A stretch of DNA of 64,000 nucleotides, taken from the NCBI GenBank assembly GCA_027490195.1, contig JAIXYN010000025.1, positions 1-64,000 on the forward strand. Reading direction: 5' to 3'. This DNA comes from Verrucomicrobiaceae bacterium (lineage in GTDB: Bacteria; Verrucomicrobiota; Verrucomicrobiia; Verrucomicrobiales; Verrucomicrobiaceae). Below, piece by piece: positions 55,127-62,339 of the stretch. Both the position numbers and the translations under genes were made by a program. Each line of letters starts with the position of its first letter. Position 1 is the stretch's first letter. The notes below the pieces were generated by a model. It was not told the origin of the DNA, ran no database searches, and was given only the letters and a program-made list of their open reading frames with translations.

Positions 55127-56413
55127 TCAAGCGAAGCCTTTCTGGCGTTTCGCGTGAATGGCGGCGGAGTATTCCGCGCTGTTGAAATCAACGTATTCTT
55201 CGGAGAGGTCGCTGGTGTAAACGGTGTAACCGCTGGTGCCGAGATTGAGGTCAATGGTGACAGTGAACTTCGGCTCCTGCACGACCTTTTCCATTTCGGC
55301 GACAGGCGTTTTCGTGGCCAAACCGCCTTTGCAGGCCTGCAGACCACCGAAATAGATGTCGATGAGTTCTTCACGAATCCGCGCGCCAGAATAACCGACG
55401 GCGTGGATAATGCGGCCCCAGTTTGGGTCGCAGCCATGGAAGGAGCACTTCACGAGGAGGGATTTAGCGACGGTCTCGGCCACCTTGCGGGCGTCTGCCA
55501 GCGTGCGTGCATTGCGAACACGGATTTCGACGAACTTGGTCACGCGCTCGCCATCGCAGACGATCATTTTGGCGAGTTCCAGCATCACCTTGTGCAGCGC
55601 GCAGCGGAAGAGCTCAGCTTCGGGCGAGCCTTTCTTGATCGTGGGCACATCGGACTGACCGTTGGTCATCACGATGACGGTGTCGTTCGTACTGGTGTCG
55701 CCGTCGATGGTGATGCAGTTGAAGCTCTTTTCCACGGCGTAGCGCATGGAGCGGTGGAGCTCATCCTTGCCGATCCTTGCGTCGGTGGTGATGAAGCAGA
55801 GCATGGTGGCCATGTTTGGGCAGATCATGCCCGCGCCTTTGGCGATGCCGCCGATGCGGAAGCTGCCTTTGCCGCAGGGCACATCGACAGCGAAGGACTT
55901 GGGCCGTGTGTCGCTCGTCATGATTGCGCTCATGGCGTCATTGGAACCGTTGGGCTTCAGCTTGGCCACGGCATCAGGCACTTTGACAATGACACGTTCA
56001 ATGGGCATCGGCATGCCGATAATGCCGGTGGAGCAGACGAGCACCTGGCGCATTTTCACACCGAGCTGTTCAGCGACGGCCTTGGTCATGGCCTTGGCGT
56101 CCTGAATGCCCTGAACGCCGGTGCAGGCGTTGGCGTTGCCGCTGTTGGCAATGATGGCGCGGGTGTCGCTCTCCTTGATGTGCTGCTGGCAGACGCGAAC
56201 GCAGGCGGCGCGGACTTTGTTGGTCGTGAAAACCGCATCTGTCACGGTTGGTCCATCGGAAACGATGAGCGCCAGATCAAGGCGGGTGGCTTCGGGATTT
56301 TTGATGCCACAGGTCACCGCACTGGCGCGGAAACCCTTCGCGGCGGTGACTCCGCCGTCGATGACTTTAAAAGAGACGCGGCATTCGCGTTCGTCGTGAG
56401 CTTTGGTCGCCAT
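55127..56413 (-). CDS. argJ: Bifunctional glutamate N-acetyltransferase/ornithine acetyltransferase
   Basis: ArgJ recycles the acetyl group from N-acetylornithine to glutamate, closing the cyclic arginine route. The 428-residue precursor has the autocleavage site in GGIAKGAGMICPNMATMLCF (the Thr of ATML becomes the new N-terminal nucleophile), earlier FTTNKVRAACVRV and NSGNANACTG, and C-terminal CDPNWGRIIHAVGYSGA. It lies 4 bp after argC. Absence of argA or argE in the run fits ArgJ, though they could be elsewhere. Confidence 0.96.
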   Translation of the reverse strand: MATKAHDERECRVSFKVIDGGVTAAKGFRASAVTCGIKNPEATRLDLALIVSDGPTVTDAVFTTNKVRAACVRVCQQHIKESDTRAIIANSGNANACTGVQGIQDAKAMTKAVAEQLGVKMRQVLVCSTGIIGMPMPIERVIVKVPDAVAKLKPNGSNDAMSAIMTSDTRPKSFAVDVPCGKGSFRIGGIAKGAGMICPNMATMLCFITTDARIGKDELHRSMRYAVEKSFNCITIDGDTSTNDTVIVMTNGQSDVPTIKKGSPEAELFRCALHKVMLELAKMIVCDGERVTKFVEIRVRNARTLADARKVAETVAKSLLVKCSFHGCDPNWGRIIHAVGYSGARIREELIDIYFGGLQACKGGLATKTPVAEMEKVVQEPKFTVTIDLNLGTSGYTVYTSDLSEEYVDFNSAEYSAAIHAKRQKGFA

Positions 56414-56417
56414 AGAA

Positions 56418-57467
56418 TTAGACGTACAGCAGGCCTGCGGTGGCCGCGAAGCCGCAGATGAGGTTCATGTTTTGTACCGCCTGGCCAGAGGCGCCTTTGC
56501 CGAGATTGTCTTCAGCGCTCATCAAAATGAGCTGTCCCGCACGGGCATCATACGACCAGCCGATGTCGACGAAATTGGTGCTGGTGACGTTTTTGGTATC
56601 CGGAGACTGATTCATTCCCAGCAAACGCACGAAGGGCTCTGAATCGTAGGCCGAATGCAAGGCGGCGCTGATTTGTTCAATCGTGACGCCGGGCTGCAGT
56701 TGAGCGAACGTCGTGGTGCAGATACCCGAATGGGTCGGCATGAGGTGCGGTACAAACGAAAGCTTTACTTCGCGGCCGGCGGCAAGGGCGAGTTCCTGGC
56801 CGATTTCACTCAGGTGTCGGTGCAGCGGCACGCTGTAGCTGCGCACGCTGTTTTGCACTTCGGAGAAGAGCAGAGGGATGCTTTCTTTGCGTCCAGCACC
56901 ACTGGCACCGCTCATGCTGGCCACGGCGAGCGGGGACTCTGCAAGCAGGCCAGCCTTCAGCAGGGGAATGAGAGGCAGCAAAATGCTGGTGGGATAACAG
57001 CCGGGGCAGGCGATGAGCCTTGCGGTCTTGATCTGCTCCGCACGCACTTCCGGCAGGGCATAGACAGCTTCATCAAGCAGCTCAGGTGCGGGATGCGCAT
57101 GGCCGTAGAATTCTTCATACAGCGCCGGACTCCGCAGACGGAAGTCCGCGCTGAGGTCGATCACCTTGAGGCCGAGTTCGAGCAGCGGCTTCGCATATTC
57201 GGCGGAAACCCCGTGCGGCAGTGCCAGAAAGGCGATCTCCGCACCGGCGGCTTGCAAGGCGGCGGCGTCGGGCGCGGTGAAGGTCAGTGAATCGGCCACG
57301 CCTACATGGCGGAAGCGCGGAAATTCCTTGGAGAGGGCTTTTCCCGCCAGAGACCGCGACGTCACCGCGACCAGTTCGACGTTCGGGTGGCGCAGAAGCA
57401 AGCGCAGCAGTTCAGCTCCAGAGTAACCACTGGCTCCAACGACGGCGACTTTGACGGATGCGGACAT
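56418..57467 (-). CDS. argC: N-acetyl-gamma-glutamyl-phosphate reductase
   Basis: This NADPH-dependent reductase of 349 residues catalyses the third step of arginine synthesis. The Rossmann motif VAVVGASGYSGAELLRLL, ADFRLRSPALYEEFYG and catalytic Cys in LIACPGCYPTSILLPL are visible, with GASGAGRKE and the His in HLMPTHSGI. The start is ATG 57467 (MSASVKVAVVGASG), not the longer frame. It is first in the operon argC-J-B-D-F-murI; the 129 bp to the divergent ClpX-like gene must carry both promoters. No ARG-box-like palindrome was obvious. Confidence 0.96.
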   Translation of the reverse strand: MSASVKVAVVGASGYSGAELLRLLLRHPNVELVAVTSRSLAGKALSKEFPRFRHVGVADSLTFTAPDAAALQAAGAEIAFLALPHGVSAEYAKPLLELGLKVIDLSADFRLRSPALYEEFYGHAHPAPELLDEAVYALPEVRAEQIKTARLIACPGCYPTSILLPLIPLLKAGLLAESPLAVASMSGASGAGRKESIPLLFSEVQNSVRSYSVPLHRHLSEIGQELALAAGREVKLSFVPHLMPTHSGICTTTFAQLQPGVTIEQISAALHSAYDSEPFVRLLGMNQSPDTKNVTSTNFVDIGWSYDARAGQLILMSAEDNLGKGASGQAVQNMNLICGFAATAGLLYV

Positions 57468-57596
57468 AATGCGGGGGGCGGAGTATGGGTTGTCATGGGG
57501 GCGGTGCAACCCTGAAAAAGGCCATTTCTTGCCGGTGAACAGCACGCATCGTGCCGCTTGTCAGCAGGCTTCGCCTAGCGCACTATCATTTCCCCC

Positions 57597-59279
57597 ATGA
57601 GCGATCCTACGCCCGACCCCCCTGAGACAGAAAAACCCAAAACGCCCGGCAGTCCGGAGGAGATCACGCGCAAATTGGAGGATTTCATCAAAAACACCCT
57701 GGGCGGCCAGGTGCTGTTCACCCGCGTGGAAGGCCCCGGAGGACGCCCTATGCCGGAAGGTGAGGAGAAGTCGGTCGAGGAAGCCAAACCCGATCATGGA
57801 CGGGCCTTCGAGTTTAACTACCGGCCGGCCGACATTAAAGCTCATCTTGACCGTTTTGTGATCCGGCAGGACGAGGCCAAAAAAGTGCTGGCCACTGCGG
57901 TGTGCGATCATTACCACCATGCCCAGATGCTGCGCGATGATCGTGAGTCCAACGCCGGAGGGCCGAGGCTCGAATTCTCGAAACAGAATGTGATCATCAT
58001 CGGCCCCACCGGGGTCGGGAAGACCTACCTCGTCAAACACATCGCGGACCTTATTGGCGTGCCGTTTGTGAAGGCGGATGCGACGAAATTCAGCGAAACT
58101 GGCTACGTCGGCGCGGATGTGGATGATCTGGTGCGCGATCTCGTGGCAAAAGCCAATGGAGATATCGAACTCGCCGAGCATGGCATCATCTATCTGGATG
58201 AAATCGACAAGCTGAGCAGCGGCCCCGAACGACTTGGGCGCGACGTGAGCGGGCGCGGGGTGCAGACCACCCTGCTTAAGTTGATGGAGGAAACGGAAGT
58301 GGCCCTCTACGCGCCAAACGATATCCGCAGCCAAATGCAGATGATGTTCGACACCCGCAAGGGCCGCACGGGCCGCGAGGTGGTGAACACGCGCAACATC
58401 CTCTTCATTGTCAGCGGTGCTTTTGGAGGTCTGGAAAAGCTCATTGAAAAGCGCACGAACCGGAAATCCATCGGCTTTGTCTCCTCGGACACGAAAACCA
58501 CCGCTGCGGAGCATCTCTTCCGAGAAGCACGCACGAAGGACTTCATCGACTACGGATTCGAGGCTGAGTTCATCGGGCGTCTGCCGGTGCGTGTGGTGTG
58601 TGATCCGCTGAGCGCGGACGACATGTTTCACATCATGAAAAACTCCGAAGGCAGCCTCATCCGCCAATATGAGCGTGAGTTCGCCGCCTACGGCGTCAAG
58701 GCGGTCTTCAAGGACGATGCCCTGCGTGAGATCGCCAGTCGAGCAGAGGAAGAAAAGACTGGCGCACGCGGTCTTGTCACCGCCTGGGAGCGGGTGCTGC
58801 GTGATTTTAAATTTGAAATGCCCAGCCTAGGGCTGCCAGAACTGCAGGTGGATGGTGAACTGGTCAAAGAGCCGGAAGTAACGCTGGCCAAGTGCCGTGC
58901 AGAGGCTGTCAGCCAGTTTAGAGAACTTGGTGCCGCCCATGCGGGCGAGGTCAGCGCCTTTGCAGAGCGTTTCCAGCGTGAGCATGGCTTCCTGCTCGAC
59001 TTTGACAGCGAAGCCATCGCCGCAGTGGCTGCGCGGGCGCAGCGTGAAGGGCTGAATGTGGAGGCCATGTGCTCGAAGCTCTTCAAAGATTATCCCTTTG
59101 GTCTTAAACTCGTCACTCGCAGCACGGGTGCGACGAGCTTTGTTATCACTCCAGAAGCGATCGCGAATCCCGATAAGTATGTCAGCGAACTCGTCGTGAA
59201 TGCCTGTCGCAGCCAGCCGGAGCCGCCGGCTTCCAACATCATCGAACTCACCCCTGAAACTCCCGCCCATGAATCGTAA
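57597..59279 (+). CDS. ClpX-like AAA+ ATPase without the zinc-binding domain
   Basis: This 560-residue protein resembles ClpX through its AAA+ module: IIIGPTGVGKTYL (Walker A, 136-143), pore loop GYVG (169-172), IIYLDEID (Walker B), and an IGF loop (RKSIGFVS, 292-294), the ClpP-docking tripeptide in ClpX. Sensor-2 is TGARGL. It lacks the N-terminal four-Cys domain and instead has a Pro/Glu-rich start. A ~140-residue C-terminal extension (after about 415) follows. I infer an unfoldase that may still dock on ClpP but picks different substrates. The next gene's ATG overlaps its stop by 11 bp. Confidence 0.88.
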   Translation: MSDPTPDPPETEKPKTPGSPEEITRKLEDFIKNTLGGQVLFTRVEGPGGRPMPEGEEKSVEEAKPDHGRAFEFNYRPADIKAHLDRFVIRQDEAKKVLATAVCDHYHHAQMLRDDRESNAGGPRLEFSKQNVIIIGPTGVGKTYLVKHIADLIGVPFVKADATKFSETGYVGADVDDLVRDLVAKANGDIELAEHGIIYLDEIDKLSSGPERLGRDVSGRGVQTTLLKLMEETEVALYAPNDIRSQMQMMFDTRKGRTGREVVNTRNILFIVSGAFGGLEKLIEKRTNRKSIGFVSSDTKTTAAEHLFREARTKDFIDYGFEAEFIGRLPVRVVCDPLSADDMFHIMKNSEGSLIRQYEREFAAYGVKAVFKDDALREIASRAEEEKTGARGLVTAWERVLRDFKFEMPSLGLPELQVDGELVKEPEVTLAKCRAEAVSQFRELGAAHAGEVSAFAERFQREHGFLLDFDSEAIAAVAARAQREGLNVEAMCSKLFKDYPFGLKLVTRSTGATSFVITPEAIANPDKYVSELVVNACRSQPEPPASNIIELTPETPAHES

Positions 59280-60555
59280 TCATGTCGCCGCCATGTTCAT
59301 TGGCGTGCTGGTTTGCATCCCGTTGCTGGCCTTGTATCATTTTGGTTTTTTTAAAAGTACGGCCGAATGGTTTGCGGTGCTGTATGCGCGCGGTTTCATT
59401 TTGCCGGCCGGCGGCTTGAGGCAGATGCTCTGGCTGCAATACGGCTACTACACATGCATGGCCTTCATCAGCGCCTGGGTTTGCATTGAGATGCCATCGC
59501 AGTGGCGGCGTTTTGCTTTCCTTCTCGGCGGCACCTTCCTCACGGCCACCTTTGCCTGCATCATGGCCATGAGCGGTGTTTTGTTTGAGCCCATATCTGG
59601 GTCGCTGGCGTTGTGGTTCGCCGGTATTGCAGGTATTGCTGTGGGTGGTTCGGTCAATGCGTATCGCTGCCATGTGATGCGCGATTACTTTGTTGGGCGG
59701 CTGTCCACGCGTCTATTTGAGGAGCTCGCGGATCAAAACAACCCGGCGAAAATGACGGAGCGCCGTGAGATCACGGTGCTGACCTGCCGCCTGTTGAATC
59801 ATGGAGAACTTGCCACAGGCATTGAGGCATCGCAGTTCGAAGAACTGGCCACGCATTTTCAGCGCAGCATTTCAGAATTTCTCATCGAGCGCGGTGCCTA
59901 TCTGGATGACTGCGATGCGCGGCAGGTGCGCGTTTTTTTCGGATTCCCGCTGACGGATGAGCATCATGCGCTGCATGCCGTGCAGGTGGCCGCAGTGCTG
60001 CGCAATCACGTAGCCACGGTGACCCGTGAGATTGAGCAGCGCTTCGGCAAGAAGGCGCAGATCGGTGTGGCATTCAGCACCGGATCGGCGGTTTGCGGCC
60101 TGTTTGGTGTCAGCCACTTTGAGAGTTTCAGCGCGGTGGGTGATGTGATCGATTTTGCCACGCAGCTATGTGTTTTGAATGCCGAGTACGGCAGCAAGGT
60201 GCTCCTGAGCGCGAGGACGTACGCACTGGTGAAGGACAACGCCGAGGTGCGACCTATGGAGATGGTCAGCACCGTTGGCTCCAGTCAGATGAGCGAGGTG
60301 TACGAACTGCTTGCCGAGAAAGGCACGCTGCCTGAGCAGGACATTCGCGCCCGTGACGCCTTCTGGCAGGGAGTGGTGCAGTACCGCAAAGGCGATCTGA
60401 AGCAGGCGCTGGAAAGCTTCAACAACGCCGTCATTGAGGGCCGTGAGGATGCGCCTCTCAAGTACTTCATGGAGCGTGCTGATCTGGCCCTGAAGGATAA
60501 ATCTTCACCCGCTAAAGAGACGCCTAAACATTCGCGCAAGCTCGCTGCGACCTGA
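59269..60555 (+). CDS. Membrane protein with degenerate class III adenylate/guanylate cyclase domain
   Basis: This 428-residue protein has four hydrophobic spans (about 7-26, 45-70, 82-100, 112-130) and then a class III cyclase-like domain (165-330): AVGDVIDFATQLCVLNAEYG and VLLSARTYALV match the fold. The metal Asp positions read VLTCRL (near 170-175) and CDARQVRVFFG (near 214-224), so both acidic ligands are replaced; the NxxAR motif reads DFATQL. Cyclase activity is doubtful. A TPR-like end follows (YRKGDLKQALESFNNAVIEG). The start, ATG 59269, overlaps the ClpX-like stop by 11 bp, so translation is probably coupled. Confidence 0.85.
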   Translation: MNRNHVAAMFIGVLVCIPLLALYHFGFFKSTAEWFAVLYARGFILPAGGLRQMLWLQYGYYTCMAFISAWVCIEMPSQWRRFAFLLGGTFLTATFACIMAMSGVLFEPISGSLALWFAGIAGIAVGGSVNAYRCHVMRDYFVGRLSTRLFEELADQNNPAKMTERREITVLTCRLLNHGELATGIEASQFEELATHFQRSISEFLIERGAYLDDCDARQVRVFFGFPLTDEHHALHAVQVAAVLRNHVATVTREIEQRFGKKAQIGVAFSTGSAVCGLFGVSHFESFSAVGDVIDFATQLCVLNAEYGSKVLLSARTYALVKDNAEVRPMEMVSTVGSSQMSEVYELLAEKGTLPEQDIRARDAFWQGVVQYRKGDLKQALESFNNAVIEGREDAPLKYFMERADLALKDKSSPAKETPKHSRKLAAT

Positions 60556-60566
60556 GTTTTTCTACC

Positions 60567-61175
60567 GTGCGTATCGACTATCCACCTGCGATCCAGCGTC
60601 TGGTCGCCCAGCTCAAATCATTGCCCGGTCTGGGGCCGCGCAGCGCGGAGCGCCTCATGATTTGGCTGCTGCAGAGGAGCGATGAGCGCCTCACCCTGCT
60701 TTCCAATGCACTGCTGGAGGCCAGGGAGCTCATCATACCCTGCGAAGACTGCGGGTTCTTCATTGAAAGCGAGAGCAGTTGCCTTCTTTGCCATGATCCG
60801 CGCCGCCAGCAGCGGCAGCTTTGCGTGGTCGAGCAGGCCGCGGATGTGCTGCGCATGGAGCGTTCAGGTGCGTTTCAAGGCCTGTACCACGTCCTCGGCG
60901 GCAGGCTTTCGCCGCTCGACAACGTAACCCCTGAAGACCTGCGCATGGAGTCGCTGGTCGATCGTGTGCGGGATCTCCACACAGAGGAAGTCATCATCGC
61001 CCTCGGCTCTGATGTCGAGGGGGAGGCCACCGCCAGCTACATCGCCGATCTGCTTCGTCCTGCCGGCATCGCCGTCACCCGTCTGGCCCAGGGCATGCCT
61101 GCGGGGGGAGGGCTCGACCACGTGGATGAACTCACGTTGTATCAGGCTCTGCATGGGCGGCGGAAGATGGGCTAG
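60567..61175 (+). CDS. recR: Recombination mediator RecR
   Basis: RecR acts with RecF/RecO to load RecA on gapped DNA. This 202-residue protein has the N-terminal helix-hairpin-helix (LKSLPGLGPRSAERL), the four-Cys zinc motif (IPCEDCGFF...SSCLLCHD), the Toprim domain (LCVVEQAADVLRM, IIALGSDVEGEATASYI) and the Walker-B-like C-terminal tail. The start is GTG 60567, 11 bp after the cyclase-like gene, so it may be in that transcript. Length matches the family (about 200). Confidence 0.96.
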   Translation: MRIDYPPAIQRLVAQLKSLPGLGPRSAERLMIWLLQRSDERLTLLSNALLEARELIIPCEDCGFFIESESSCLLCHDPRRQQRQLCVVEQAADVLRMERSGAFQGLYHVLGGRLSPLDNVTPEDLRMESLVDRVRDLHTEEVIIALGSDVEGEATASYIADLLRPAGIAVTRLAQGMPAGGGLDHVDELTLYQALHGRRKMG

Positions 61176-61243
61176 TGAAAAAATGATCATCGTGCCGGAT
61201 TCTTTGCTCGACTTTGGGGAATTGTTTTTAACAATCGCACAGC

Positions 61244-61948
61244 ATGAGCCAATATCACATCGCCCGCGACGGTCAGCAGCTTGGAGTCTATTCAGATCAG
61301 GACATCAAATCAGGTCTTGCTTCAGGAAGCATCATGTCAACCGACCTGATGTGGACGGAAGGTCAGGCAGACTGGCAGCCGGTGAGCAGTCAATTTGCAG
61401 CGGCCTGGCAGGCACCAGCTGTGCAACCGCCGGCATTCAATCCGTACGCGGCGCCGCAGGCCAATGTGATCTCTGCATCTATGGCACCAACCGTTCAACT
61501 GGCCTCGCTGGGGCAGCGTCTGGCGGCGGCTTTGCTGGATGGTCTGGTAGCTTTAGTGGCCGTGGGCATTCCCTATGCTGTTGCTGGCTTCAGTATGGCC
61601 ATGGCTGGACATAATCAGCAGGATGACATTCCCCCTGCTGCGATTGGCGGCTTTGCCGTTGCTGGCATCGCCATTTTAGGGCTCATGATCTACAATCTGG
61701 TGCTCTTGACCAAGCAGGGACAGACCATCGGCAAAAAATGGCTGGGCATTCGTATTGTGTCTCATCCAGACGGTCAGAGGGCAGGTTTTGTCAAAGCTGT
61801 GCTGTTGCGTGGTTTTGTAAATGGCCTCATCGGCGCGGTTCCGCTGCTCGGGCTGCTTTACTCCCTCATTGACATCTGCTTCATATTTCGTGAGGACCAC
61901 CGCTGCGTCCATGACTTGATTGGCGGCACCCACGTCGTCAAATGTTAG
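61244..61948 (+). CDS. GYF_2-RDD membrane protein
   Basis: This 234-residue protein has an N-terminal GYF_2-type domain (residues 3-50: YHIARDGQQLGVYSDQDIK, DLMWTEGQADWQPV), a Pro/Ala linker, then an RDD domain with three hydrophobic spans (LGQRLAAALLDGLVALVAVG with the Arg-Asp pattern, AVAGIAILGLMIYNLVLL, GLIGAVPLLGLLYSLIDICF) and the conserved GQTIGKKWLGIRIV and HDLIGGTHVV. Such proteins are common in this group; function is unknown. It converges with the DUF1025 gene. Confidence 0.9.
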   Translation: MSQYHIARDGQQLGVYSDQDIKSGLASGSIMSTDLMWTEGQADWQPVSSQFAAAWQAPAVQPPAFNPYAAPQANVISASMAPTVQLASLGQRLAAALLDGLVALVAVGIPYAVAGFSMAMAGHNQQDDIPPAAIGGFAVAGIAILGLMIYNLVLLTKQGQTIGKKWLGIRIVSHPDGQRAGFVKAVLLRGFVNGLIGAVPLLGLLYSLIDICFIFREDHRCVHDLIGGTHVVKC

Positions 61949-61961
61949 GAGTCACTTCGGA

Positions 61962-62333
61962 TCACTCCAGTCCCAGCGCCGCTACTTCGTCTTCATCCAG
62001 TCCGAGATAATGCCCCAATTCGTGGAGGAAGGTGATGCGCACCTCATGGCGGTAGGTGGTGAGATCACCTGAGCATTCGTCCCAGAGATTGTCGAGAAAG
62101 AGGCGGATGCGCGGCATCTCGTCCGGAGTTTCCGGAAACCCTTCACTGCGGGAGAGTCCTTCAAACAGCCCGAGAAGGTCTGGATCAAGGTCTTCATCAA
62201 TGTCAACCAGGGCATCCATCTCCGTCAGCTCAATGCGGCAATCGAGTGCTTCATTGCGAATTTCGCTCGGTAATGAAAGCAGCGTGTCTTTGACGACTTT
62301 GGTGGCGATAGTGAGAAGGCGAGGGAAGCGCAT
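61962..62333 (-). CDS. Minimal zincin metallopeptidase (DUF1025/PF06262-like)
   Basis: This 123-residue protein has a single helix with zinc motif FLHELGHYLGLDEDEV (HExxH plus a third ligand nearby), preceded by an acidic stretch and IRLFLDNLWDECSGD. Size and motif match the small 'possible zinc metallo-peptidase' family; function is not known. It follows the M1 aminopeptidase gene by 6 bp on the same strand and is probably co-transcribed with it. Confidence 0.9.
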   Translation of the reverse strand: MRFPRLLTIATKVVKDTLLSLPSEIRNEALDCRIELTEMDALVDIDEDLDPDLLGLFEGLSRSEGFPETPDEMPRIRLFLDNLWDECSGDLTTYRHEVRITFLHELGHYLGLDEDEVAALGLE

Positions 62334-62339
62334 GGTTGG

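Noticed and set aside
54905-56461. A 518-codon plus-strand frame opposite argB and argJ
   Set aside because: High third-position GC on the real strand keeps the antisense frame open; the encoded sequence is His/Gly/Asp-rich nonsense with no domain.
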